Assembly (NCBI RefSeq): GCF_014692675.1
Contig: NZ_JABFCZ010000006.1
Span: 124,001-188,000 of the forward strand
Length of the DNA: 64,000 nucleotides
Direction of reading: 5' to 3'
From: Roseibium aggregatum
GTDB lineage: Bacteria > Pseudomonadota > Alphaproteobacteria > Rhizobiales > Stappiaceae
Notes under the pieces: generated by a model
What the model saw: only the letters and a program-made list of their open reading frames with translations
Told to the model about the DNA's origin: nothing
Database searches by the model: none
Program-made: the position numbers and the translations under genes
Shown: positions 34,947 to 43,384 of the stretch, one piece after another
Numbering within the stretch: the stretch's first letter is position 1
How the letters are laid out: every line of letters begins with the position of its first letter

Positions 34947-36266
34947 TCAGCGCAAGGGGGATCGGCTGCGGTCGGGCGTCAGGGCGAGTGCAATGGTCGC
35001 GAGCCCGCCTGCGGCCGCCATGTAGAAGGCGGGCGCCAGGGCCGCGCCGGTTGCCGCGATCAGGCTGGTGGCGATCATCGGCGTCAGGCCTCCGAACACG
35101 CCGACCCCGATGTTGAACGCTACCGAATAGCCCGAAAGGCGGTCGCGTTCGGGAAATATTTCGGCAAAGAGCGCCGGTCCGGAGCCGAGCGGAACCGACA
35201 GCAGCGCGAAGGTGAAGGCGTGGACGGCGATCACCGAGGTCAGCGATCCGTTCGAGAGCTCCATCCATTCGTAGAGCGGCCACGCGGATAGGCCGAGCAC
35301 GAAAAGGGCGAGGCCGATCCAGATCCGGCGCGGCAGCCAGCGGTCGCCGACAATGGCGAACAGCGGCATGGCCGGGATCACCAGAACGGTCATCGCCGTG
35401 TTGATCGCAAGCGCCGGGCCGCGATCCATCAGGCCCTGGCTGGAGAGCCACTCCGGCAGGTAGACGAAGGCGATGTAGAAACAGGTGCCGTAGCTGGCGG
35501 CGAAGACGAGGGCCAGCAGGGTTTCATGCCGGTTGGTGGTAAAGGCTTCAAGCAGGGGCGAGGTGTCCTCGCGGCCTTCGTGATGCAGCCGGAATCGCTC
35601 GGACATGTGCAGGTTGCGGCGCATCAGGATGGCCGTGGTTCCGAGCAGTGCACCACCCAGGAAAGGCAGGCGCCACGCCCATGCCGCAAGGGTGTCGGCA
35701 TCGAAGATATTGGTGACCAGCGCCGCCGCGCCGACCCCCAGAAGCGAGCCTGTCATCGATCCGATATTCGCCCAGCTTCCGGTCAGGCCGCGTTTGTTCT
35801 GCGGAGCTGTTTCCACCAGATAGGTTGCCGAGGACGAAAACTCGCCGCCCACCGACAGGCCCTGCAGGAGCCGCACCAGAACCAGAAGGATCGGGGCCAG
35901 TATGCCGGCCGTGTCATAGGTCGGCAGCACGCCCAGAAGCAGTGTCGGCAGGGCCATCATCGCCACCGATATCTGCATGGTGCGCGCCCGTCCGTAGCGA
36001 TCGCCGAACCAGCCGAACATGGCGGCCCCGAGCGGGCGCATCAGGAACCCGGCGGCGAAGATGCCGTAGGTGGCGATCAGCCCGGCGGTCGGGTCGTTTG
36101 AGGGAAAGAAGACCGGGGCGATGACGCCGGCGAGATAGCCGTAGAGGGCGAAGTCATACCATTCCACCACATTGCCGATGAACCCGGCCATGATCCGGTG
36201 GCGAAGCTCCGGCGCCTCGGGCTGGTCCGGCGGTGTCAACGAAGCTGTGTCTGCCGTGGCGGTCAT
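34947..36266 (-). CDS. MFS transporter, metabolite:H+ symporter type
   Basis: A 439-residue protein with about 12 membrane helices. The first helix region GFIGNVVEWYDFALYGYLAG and the loop GWFGDRYGRARTMQ are signatures of the metabolite:H+ symporter family (ProP, citrate and related carriers); LQGLSVGGEFSSSATYLVE follows helix 4. The longer reading to 36371 adds an Arg-rich stretch not seen in relatives, so ATG 36266 after GGGGG is chosen. The substrate cannot be told. It is convergent with the GNAT gene. Confidence 0.92.
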   Translation of the reverse strand: MTATADTASLTPPDQPEAPELRHRIMAGFIGNVVEWYDFALYGYLAGVIAPVFFPSNDPTAGLIATYGIFAAGFLMRPLGAAMFGWFGDRYGRARTMQISVAMMALPTLLLGVLPTYDTAGILAPILLVLVRLLQGLSVGGEFSSSATYLVETAPQNKRGLTGSWANIGSMTGSLLGVGAAALVTNIFDADTLAAWAWRLPFLGGALLGTTAILMRRNLHMSERFRLHHEGREDTSPLLEAFTTNRHETLLALVFAASYGTCFYIAFVYLPEWLSSQGLMDRGPALAINTAMTVLVIPAMPLFAIVGDRWLPRRIWIGLALFVLGLSAWPLYEWMELSNGSLTSVIAVHAFTFALLSVPLGSGPALFAEIFPERDRLSGYSVAFNIGVGVFGGLTPMIATSLIAATGAALAPAFYMAAAGGLATIALALTPDRSRSPLR

Positions 36267-36436
36267 CCCCCGTTCTAACGCTTCCCGAACGTTCGCCGCA
36301 ACCGGGTGGGAGAGGTGGGGCAGGCGGAACATAGCTGGGACTGGGCGTCGAGCGGCCCGCCTTGCAGACACACGCGAGGCTCGCGAGGCTCTGATCGGAA
36401 GAACGGCGACATGACTGATTGGGGGGGCGGAACGGG

Positions 36437-38260
36437 TCAGGCCTCGATTTTCAGACCGGCCTTGCGCAGACCTTCCATGAGGCCGTCGATCAGTTCATCG
36501 GGCATTCCGCGTGCCCGATAAGGCTGCTGAGGATCGTCGGCAAATCCGGGCTTGAGTTCCAGGACCCTGGCGAGTGTTTCCGCGGCCTTTTTCTGATCAC
36601 CGTTCATGGCATAGGCGGCCGCAAGTGTCGCCTGCACCATGTAATTGCCGGGCAGATTCACGATCTGCGCATAGTCTATGGAGGCTGCGTAGTCTCCCTG
36701 GAGGAACGCATGAAGCTGCCAGATGAAGTCCCACCAGCTCTGGTGTTTGGGATTGAGCTTCTTGGCGCGGGTTACCCATTCCTTGCCCGTTTCCCATTCG
36801 CCCGAGTAGGCCATCCAGGTTCCCAGATCGGCCAATACAAATGAGTCGTTCGGATTCAGTTCGATGGCCTTGCGCGCATAATTCCTGAAGACAGTCCGGT
36901 CTTCGCCGACGATCTGACTTCGGATTGCCAGCGCGTAATAGGCGTCGGGATTCTTCGGATCCAGGTCGATCGCCCTTCGCGCGGCTGCCAGGGATTTTTC
37001 GGCCCAGTCATCGGTCGGGTCGATCGCGTATTTTTTCGACTCGATATAGGCGAATGCCAGGCGTGACCAGGCCAGCGAATAATCCGGATCGGATTTGACG
37101 GCATTCTTGAGACAATCGCGGGCCTTGCGGTGCCGGTCGGGAGCGAAATTTTCGTAAAACCAATAGGAAAGCAAAACACATTCGTAGGCCGATAATTTGT
37201 CGGGGCCCTTTGCCTCCACCTGGCTGATAATGGCCGCATCGAAGATAGGCGCGTCGGCAGACCCGATTTCCGCCACCACCTTTCGCGCGATTTCCAGCTG
37301 CACATCCAGAACACTGTGTGCCGACAGATCGCGGTCAAAGGGTCCCGGCGCATTGAGCTGGCGGCAGTCGCGGGCATTCGTGAAGGTGGTCGTGACCCGA
37401 AGCTGGTTGCCTGCCCGCTGGACGGTGCCGGAGAGGATGAAATCGACATCGAGTTCCGAACGCACGCTCGGGCAGTCCCGGTTTTGCAGGGCGGCCGTGG
37501 TGCTCGGCGCGAAGACGAAGAGGTTCGAAAACTCGGAAAGAAATGCGTTGATGTCGCGGCTCAGGCCTTTCGCGAAATAAGCTTCTTCGTCCGGTGTGCC
37601 GACTTCCTCGAACGGAACGACGGCAATGCGTTGCCCGGTCGGCATTGCGGGTGGAGCATCGCGGCTGAGAAAAACGAAGCTTGCAATCGCGGCGGCCAGT
37701 GCACCGGCACCGCCAAAATAGGCCGCGCGACGCAACAGGGTTCGTCTGCGCATGTTGCCGGCCGCCTTTTCCGGCCAGCAATAGATGTCGACCGTTCTGT
37801 TGATGTTTTTCAACTTGCGTCGACCGACCTGCGTAAACCGGCCGTCGACCTTCCCGACAACCTGGTCGGCGACGACGCCGGAAATACATATTCCGCCCGG
37901 GGGAGCCAATGGCTCGAGGCGTGCCGCTATATTCAAGCCGTCGCCGAGGACATCGTTCCCGGTAACGGTCACATCTCCGAAATGAAGTCCGATGCGGAAC
38001 GCAAAAACATCCGCTTCGCTTTCGGCGAGGTCCTGCTGAATGGACAGAGCGGCCTTTACGGCGGCGACAGCGCCTGGAAATCGCGCGATGACGCTGTCAC
38101 CGGCGGTCTGGATAATATGGCCGCCATTGAGATCAATATGGGCGTCGATAATCTGACGCGACCGGCCGATGGCCTGCAACGCGGCCGCCTCGTTTTCTTC
38201 CATCCGCCGGCTGAAGCTAACTGCATCAGCCACAAACAGTGCTGCCAGTTGACGTTCCAA
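36437..38260 (-). CDS. class III nucleotide cyclase with membrane helix and TPR region
   Basis: A 607-residue protein. The N-terminal 165 residues form a class III cyclase domain: LFVADAVSFSRRM with the first metal Asp, TAGDSVIARF with the second, FRIGLHFGDV and GDGLNIAARLEPLA with the Asn/Arg pair. The Lys usually found in the IVKTTGDG position is Gln (HIIQTAGDS), so nucleotide specificity or activity may be altered. A membrane helix lies at about 178-198, then a FlgO/TolB-like domain (IAVVPFEEVGTPDEE) and several TPR units (for example AAARRAIDLDPKNPDAYYAL). The start is TTG 38260 with GGGGG 4 bases upstream. It is divergent from the secreted operon at 38466. Confidence 0.88.
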   Translation of the reverse strand: MERQLAALFVADAVSFSRRMEENEAAALQAIGRSRQIIDAHIDLNGGHIIQTAGDSVIARFPGAVAAVKAALSIQQDLAESEADVFAFRIGLHFGDVTVTGNDVLGDGLNIAARLEPLAPPGGICISGVVADQVVGKVDGRFTQVGRRKLKNINRTVDIYCWPEKAAGNMRRRTLLRRAAYFGGAGALAAAIASFVFLSRDAPPAMPTGQRIAVVPFEEVGTPDEEAYFAKGLSRDINAFLSEFSNLFVFAPSTTAALQNRDCPSVRSELDVDFILSGTVQRAGNQLRVTTTFTNARDCRQLNAPGPFDRDLSAHSVLDVQLEIARKVVAEIGSADAPIFDAAIISQVEAKGPDKLSAYECVLLSYWFYENFAPDRHRKARDCLKNAVKSDPDYSLAWSRLAFAYIESKKYAIDPTDDWAEKSLAAARRAIDLDPKNPDAYYALAIRSQIVGEDRTVFRNYARKAIELNPNDSFVLADLGTWMAYSGEWETGKEWVTRAKKLNPKHQSWWDFIWQLHAFLQGDYAASIDYAQIVNLPGNYMVQATLAAAYAMNGDQKKAAETLARVLELKPGFADDPQQPYRARGMPDELIDGLMEGLRKAGLKIEA

Positions 38261-38325
38261 CGCACCCCCTTGGATCGCAGGCCAGTGGTGGAAAGATTAA
38301 CGCAGAAAGCCCCTGAAGTCACGGC

Positions 38326-38362
38326 AACGGCCTAACCCCGGAAATGGCCTAACCCCGGCAAT
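38326..38362. repeat. 17-base direct repeat in the divergent spacer
   Basis: AACGGCCTAACCCCGGA at 38326 is followed at once by AATGGCCTAACCCCGGC at 38343, with a third partial unit AATGGCCC. Two differences separate the full units. The position between the cyclase and the secreted operon fits tandem regulator sites, but slippage repeats cannot be excluded. Confidence 0.55.
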
Positions 38363-38465
38363 GGCCCTTTCTTACTTTTGATATCCCTCAATGCCGTACC
38401 GCTACGGAAGTTGGACGGTGGCATCGATCCGGAGACGTGAATACGGCGAGCGGGAGGCCGGGAGC

Positions 38466-39506
38466 ATGGGAAAGCATCGAGCGTTGTGGAAGCTGGCCGC
38501 GGTCGTCCTTGTTCTGATGGGGTGGGCCAGCATCGCCGGAGCCCAGGGTGCCGGAGCGCAAACCCCGGAGAGGTCGGTCCCCGTTGTGCCTCCTTTTGTG
38601 ATCGCCCAAAGCCAGCCGGCGCCCAAGGAAAAGCCGCCCGCTCAAGGTGGTCCGAGCTACCCGCCGAAATACGATATCGACAAGGCCATGGGCAGCAAGG
38701 GAAAGTCATCTCCGACCACGCCGGAGACCAATTCGGTCGCCATTGTCCTCTACATGCCGGCAACCGGGGTCTACAAGGCGCGCCGCGTGCTGGTGTTCGG
38801 ACCGGGGTTTCCCTCTTTCAAGGTCGCGCGCGTGCGTGGGTCCGCTTTCTGGGAAAGCCTGTTTTACTCTTCTTTTGCGCGCAACCAGACCATTCGAATT
38901 CACCTGGTGCACAACGGAAAATCGGTCCGGCGCATGACGGCTACGACCGATGGCAACGGCTATTTCAGCTTCGATCTCAAGGTCAATGCGAAGGGATCCC
39001 AGCCGGTCCGCATTTTCAACATCGAGGTGCGGCGCCGGCTTACCAAAGGCCTTGCGCCGCCGGAATATTACAAGGTTCCCGGACAAACTGCGACCGGCGG
39101 TACCGTGCCGCCGGATGTCAAGAAGCAGTTGCCGACGGAAACCGACTGGAAGGTGTCGTTCTGGAATGCGGCGAGCAAGCTCAATGCCATCAAGAAGGAT
39201 ATCGAATTCAACAAGGTCGGCGAGCAGGGCACGCCCAATCTCGACCAGTGGCGAAAGAACCACAAGGCGGGCCGGGACAATATCAATGCGCTGTCCCTGC
39301 TCATCGACCTGTCGACATCACCCGCTACGGCAACGGCCCAGGCGTTTGAAAATGCGAATACCACATGGAAGCGGCTGACCGGGAAACCGCTGCCGTTCGT
39401 CCAGCCCAAGGCGAAGGTCGTCAAGAATGCGCTGAAAAGCGGAAACGGCTTCTTTTCCTATGCCAAGCGGCTGAGAGAAAGTGCCCAGGGGGAGTTGTCC
39501 AAATGA
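38466..39506 (+). CDS. secreted protein of unknown function, first gene of operon
   Basis: A 346-residue protein with a signal peptide (MGKHRALWKLAAVVLVLMGW, cut near IAGAQ), a Pro/Gln-rich linker to about residue 80, then a beta-rich region VFGPGFPSFKVARVRG with the unit TTDGNGYFSFDLKV, and a helical C-terminal part. I do not recognise a family. ATG 38466 follows GGGAG; an upstream frame to 38391 has no better start. The stop overlaps the next ATG by 4 bases, so both products are probably needed in similar amounts. Confidence 0.8.
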   Translation: MGKHRALWKLAAVVLVLMGWASIAGAQGAGAQTPERSVPVVPPFVIAQSQPAPKEKPPAQGGPSYPPKYDIDKAMGSKGKSSPTTPETNSVAIVLYMPATGVYKARRVLVFGPGFPSFKVARVRGSAFWESLFYSSFARNQTIRIHLVHNGKSVRRMTATTDGNGYFSFDLKVNAKGSQPVRIFNIEVRRRLTKGLAPPEYYKVPGQTATGGTVPPDVKKQLPTETDWKVSFWNAASKLNAIKKDIEFNKVGEQGTPNLDQWRKNHKAGRDNINALSLLIDLSTSPATATAQAFENANTTWKRLTGKPLPFVQPKAKVVKNALKSGNGFFSYAKRLRESAQGELSK

Positions 39507-42500
39507 GGATCAACAGACAAACCGGGGCTTCCCGCATAAAGCGGATTCTGGCGGCCTTTGTGGTCGCGACGAGCGTTCTGGCGGCGTTTCCCATGCTTGC
39601 ACGCGCGCAGTCCTCCGGGGCGCCCGATATTGCCGAAACGCAAGAGCTTCTCTTCGGCTACATCACAGATGAGCTCAAAATCGACAAGGTCGAGGTCCTG
39701 CTCGATGCCACGCGGGCGCGTGTTGCGGTCAATGTCGGCAAAGATGACGACGCGATGATTATCGGCAAGATGGGAATGCTGATCTCCGCTGCCGGAGCCG
39801 CCGCGCCATGGACGCAAAGGGTGGAGTTGAGCGTTTATTCGGCGGCTGCGCCGCTGGTTTACGTCAAGGTGCCGACAGCCAAGATCACGGCCTACCTCAA
39901 CGACCGGATCGAGACGCAGGCCTATCTTGCCTCATGGGAATTCGAGGGACTGGCGCCATCGACAAAACCGGGGCCAAAGCCGGCAGGCGGCGGTGCCGCA
40001 GCGGGTGGGCAGGCCGGACAGTCGGGAAACGCGCAGGCTGGTGCCGGCCAATCTGGACCCGGCCAATCTGGCGGCCAAGGTCAGGGCCAAGTTCCGGGGC
40101 AGGGGGCAGGACAGGTGATTACCCTGCCGGCAAGCGCGGACACCCATGTCTATGCCTACGCCTGGCAGGGCTGGAATGCCGCCAACTGGGGCAAATACGA
40201 GGTACTGGGCGCGGGCTGGAATCCGACCGGAGGCGAGAAGCGCGCCTTTCTCAGGTTCGACCTTTCGAAGGTGGATCTGAACAAGGTTCGCTCGGCAAAG
40301 CTCAGACTTTACCATTATCATACCGCGGGAAACGGGGCGAAACCGCTCGGCATTTACAGGGTCACCGAACCCTGGACCGAAGGCCGGGGAACCTACAAGC
40401 CCGCCACACCGGCGCAGCCTGGCGAAACCACATGGCTGCACCAGCCCGGGTTTGACCCGCGGGCGATCATCAGTTTCAGTTCGGTCGCGGTTCCGGGGCA
40501 ATGGATCACCGTGGATGTCACCGACCTGGTCAAGGCCTGGGCCTCGGGTCTGCCCAATCACGGCTTGATGCTGCGGCCGCTCGGCAGACCGGATGCGCGC
40601 AGCCCGGAGGCCATGTTCGGCTTTTATTCGCGCGAGAACCGCGAGGCGGACAAACGCCCCCAACTGGTTTTGGACATGGCGCCGGGAGGCGGCGGCCAGC
40701 AGGTCTTGGCCGGCACCCAGGCAGGAAACGTGCCCGGCGGCGGCGCAATCACCTGGAATTTCGAGACCGGCGATCTGTCCGGTTGGAGCAGGACGGGCAC
40801 AGCCTTCGATTTCCAGCCGACGCGGGGCGACAACCCGACGGCGCGCCGGCGCGGGCAGCCGTCGAACCATCAGGGCGACTACTGGATCGGCGGCTACGAA
40901 AAATATCAGGGCCGTCCGGGCGAAAAGCCCGGTACGATTCAGGGCGACCGCCCCGTGGGAACGTTGACGTCCGGCATGTTCACGATCCCGCCAGGGGACC
41001 TGTCGTTTCTCGTCGGCGGCGGCGCATCGCCGCAAACACGGGTCGAATTGCTCGTCAACGGACAGGCGGTCCAGTCGGTCTCCGGCAGCAACAATGAAAC
41101 CATGCACCGGGTCAAATGGGATCTGGCGCCATGGGTGGGGCAGACCGGACAGATCCGTCTGGTCGACAATGCGTCGGGCGGCTGGGGACACATCAATGCG
41201 GATGATTTCCGGTTCTCCGCAGCGCAGCCGACAGCGCCGCAAGGCGCCGCCACCACTGCTCCGCCACCCCCAACTGCCGGAACGCAGCCGCAACAAACCG
41301 CACAGGGAAGTGCCGGACCGGGAGGCTCGGCAGGGAGCGGCGCGCCCGGTGCTCAGGCCATCGAGCTGACCTTCTGGCAATCGATCGCGAACTCGACCGA
41401 TCCGGCGGACTTCCAAGCCTATCTCGATCAATGGCCGAATGGCGTGTTTGCACCGCTTGCGAAAAACAAGCTCACCCGTTTGAGTAAAAACGGCGGACAG
41501 GCGGCGGGCGGTGCGCAGATCGCCGCTCCGGCGCCGGGTGCACAGGCGCCTGTGCCGGTCGCGGACGGAGACCGGATCAACAGCGACGCGAGCTGGAAGG
41601 TAACGGACACGCCTCCTCCCGGCAGCGAATGGATGCTGCCTTCCTTCGATGACAGCGGCTGGCAGGCCGCGCAGGCGGGCTGGCCGAACAGCCCGGCGGC
41701 GCCGGGCAGCATCGCAAACATGCAGGACACCGGTGCCCAGTGGGTCTGGCAGGCCGGCGATCCCGACCGGGTCGCTTTCCGCAAGACCTTTGTTTTGGCC
41801 GACCGGCCGGTCTTCGCGCAATTACGCATCACCGCCGACAACAATTATGCCGCCTACGTCAACGGCACGTTTGTCGGGGCCGATGGCGGGGCCCAGCTCT
41901 CGGTCTGGAATACCGCCGAGGTGATCGATATCGCGCCCTATTTACATGCCGGGGCGAATACCATCGCGGTTGTCGCCGAAGACCTGGGCCAGGGTTCCGG
42001 ACTGCTCGCCGACATCCGGTTCGGGCAACCGCCGGCCGGTACGGCCTGGGGCGGTTCGCAACCGGTCGCACCTCCGATGCCGGAGGTGTCCCAACCACCA
42101 CAAGTACCCATGCCGCCGCAGTCGTCCTGGGTGGAACCGCCGCAAGGTGCCGGGGCGTATTTTACGCCGCCCCGCGGCTCCCAAGAGCGCAGCGACATCA
42201 TGGATGCGGCCCGCATTCCCGTTACGCACGACCTCGGGCAACCGGTGATTTTCGTGGTCGACGTGCTCAGGACCGATGGTCAGTGGGCCTATCTTCAGGC
42301 AGTTCCCCATCAGCCGGACGGAGGCCCGCTGGACTGGAACCGCACGCCTTTCGCGGAATCCTGGCGGGCCGATATCATGAGCGACGTCGTCATGGTTCTT
42401 CTGAGAAAACAAAACGGCAGATGGACCGTCGTCGATCATGTGATCGGACCGACCGATGTGTACTGGTACGGCTGGGTCGACCGGTACGAGCTTCCGGAAA

Positions 42501-42520
42501 GGCTGTTTTTTGCCGGCTGA
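39503..42520 (+). CDS. large secreted multidomain protein (DNRLRE, laminin-B-like, caspase-associated-type repeat, GH2-like sandwich)
   Basis: A 1005-residue exported protein (signal MRINRQTGASRIKRILAAFV, cut near RAQ). After a 130-residue unknown start comes a Gly/Gln-rich linker (GQSGPGQSGGQGQGQ), a DNRLRE/CBM96-like domain (TLPASADTHVYAYAW, FLRFDLSKV, VDVTDLVKAW), a laminin-B-like segment (NFETGDLSGWSRTG to NADDFRFS), a short helical unit ELTFWQSIANSTDPADFQAYL as in caspase-associated proteins, a GH2-type beta sandwich (FRKTFVLADRPV, ADNNYAAYVNGTFVG), and a C-terminal SH3-like piece. No catalytic residues are seen, so it may bind polysaccharide or scaffold. Domain names are by pattern only. 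Confidence 0.85.
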   Translation: MRINRQTGASRIKRILAAFVVATSVLAAFPMLARAQSSGAPDIAETQELLFGYITDELKIDKVEVLLDATRARVAVNVGKDDDAMIIGKMGMLISAAGAAAPWTQRVELSVYSAAAPLVYVKVPTAKITAYLNDRIETQAYLASWEFEGLAPSTKPGPKPAGGGAAAGGQAGQSGNAQAGAGQSGPGQSGGQGQGQVPGQGAGQVITLPASADTHVYAYAWQGWNAANWGKYEVLGAGWNPTGGEKRAFLRFDLSKVDLNKVRSAKLRLYHYHTAGNGAKPLGIYRVTEPWTEGRGTYKPATPAQPGETTWLHQPGFDPRAIISFSSVAVPGQWITVDVTDLVKAWASGLPNHGLMLRPLGRPDARSPEAMFGFYSRENREADKRPQLVLDMAPGGGGQQVLAGTQAGNVPGGGAITWNFETGDLSGWSRTGTAFDFQPTRGDNPTARRRGQPSNHQGDYWIGGYEKYQGRPGEKPGTIQGDRPVGTLTSGMFTIPPGDLSFLVGGGASPQTRVELLVNGQAVQSVSGSNNETMHRVKWDLAPWVGQTGQIRLVDNASGGWGHINADDFRFSAAQPTAPQGAATTAPPPPTAGTQPQQTAQGSAGPGGSAGSGAPGAQAIELTFWQSIANSTDPADFQAYLDQWPNGVFAPLAKNKLTRLSKNGGQAAGGAQIAAPAPGAQAPVPVADGDRINSDASWKVTDTPPPGSEWMLPSFDDSGWQAAQAGWPNSPAAPGSIANMQDTGAQWVWQAGDPDRVAFRKTFVLADRPVFAQLRITADNNYAAYVNGTFVGADGGAQLSVWNTAEVIDIAPYLHAGANTIAVVAEDLGQGSGLLADIRFGQPPAGTAWGGSQPVAPPMPEVSQPPQVPMPPQSSWVEPPQGAGAYFTPPRGSQERSDIMDAARIPVTHDLGQPVIFVVDVLRTDGQWAYLQAVPHQPDGGPLDWNRTPFAESWRADIMSDVVMVLLRKQNGRWTVVDHVIGPTDVYWYGWVDRYELPERLFFAG

Positions 42521-42570
42521 GCCGGTTTCCCGCCGCAATGAAGGCCTTTGAATAAAGCGGAAGAGGCGAC

Positions 42571-43278
42571 GTGCGAAATCTACTCTACAGGTTTCTGGCC
42601 TATCTGATCGCCGGTTTTGCCGGCGGAGCCGCCGTATGGCTTTTCTTTCAGGTGCCCGCCGGGGGGTGGGAGACCGGCGTTGTCTTCCTGATCGCCGCAA
42701 CCGGGCTGCTGGCGGCAGCCTACCTGCTTCGAACGGCCGGCGGTGCACCGGTACATGGCATCAGGACCAATCCTGCCTGGTCGATCATGGCGACAGACAT
42801 GGTTTGCATCATCGCAGCCGCAACCGCGATGTTCTTCATTGTCGACGGGTTTTCCGAACGGCTGGGCGGTCCCCGGGCAATGGTTGCCGATCCGCTGGCC
42901 TCCGACGTGATTGCCTTCATGTTCGTGCCGTCGGCCCTGATCCTGGCATGGTTTGTCGCGCAGAGCGGCAGTCAGAGTGTGGCTGTCGACAGCGACGGCG
43001 TGGTTGTGACCGGGCCTTTCGGTGTGGAGACGTTCGGCTGGAACGAGATCGAGGGGTTTCGGGCCGATAGCCAATACGTTCCCGTCTCGCGAGCGGGTAT
43101 GGCGGTCCCCCGGCATCTTCGAACCAATCTCCAGGTAATCGCAGGCGACGGCAGGACGGTATCCGTTTATCAACCGGGCCTGGCCAGGGATCGCAGGCTT
43201 ATCCTGTCCGCGCTCAAGGACCACGCGCCAAAGGACCTGCAGCAGGATCTCGCCGATATCGAAGCCGCCTGGTTATAA
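42571..43278 (+). CDS. membrane protein of unknown function, third gene of operon
   Basis: A 235-residue protein starting at GTG 42571 after AAGAGGCGAC. Four membrane helices are likely (about 5-25, 34-52, 70-92, 112-130), followed by a C-terminal beta-rich domain of about 100 residues (SVAVDSDGVVVTGPFG, then FGWNEIEGFRADSQ) that looks like a bacterial PH-type fold. It lies 50 bases after the large secreted protein. It could anchor or sense the secreted pair, but there is no direct proof. Confidence 0.8.
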   Translation: MRNLLYRFLAYLIAGFAGGAAVWLFFQVPAGGWETGVVFLIAATGLLAAAYLLRTAGGAPVHGIRTNPAWSIMATDMVCIIAAATAMFFIVDGFSERLGGPRAMVADPLASDVIAFMFVPSALILAWFVAQSGSQSVAVDSDGVVVTGPFGVETFGWNEIEGFRADSQYVPVSRAGMAVPRHLRTNLQVIAGDGRTVSVYQPGLARDRRLILSALKDHAPKDLQQDLADIEAAWL

Positions 43279-43384
43279 AGATCGCGCAGGCAATCCCTGA
43301 AATTGATTACCTCATGGTCCGCGCTAATTGTCATTGCGCCCGGCCGCTCCGGAGACACCGGCAAGGGCGCCAGTCCCCTTCCAT

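Noticed and set aside
39932..41821. 629-codon frame antisense to the multidomain secreted protein
   Set aside because: Arg/Pro/Gly-rich antisense sequence; no domain or start signal; the sense gene has clear domains.
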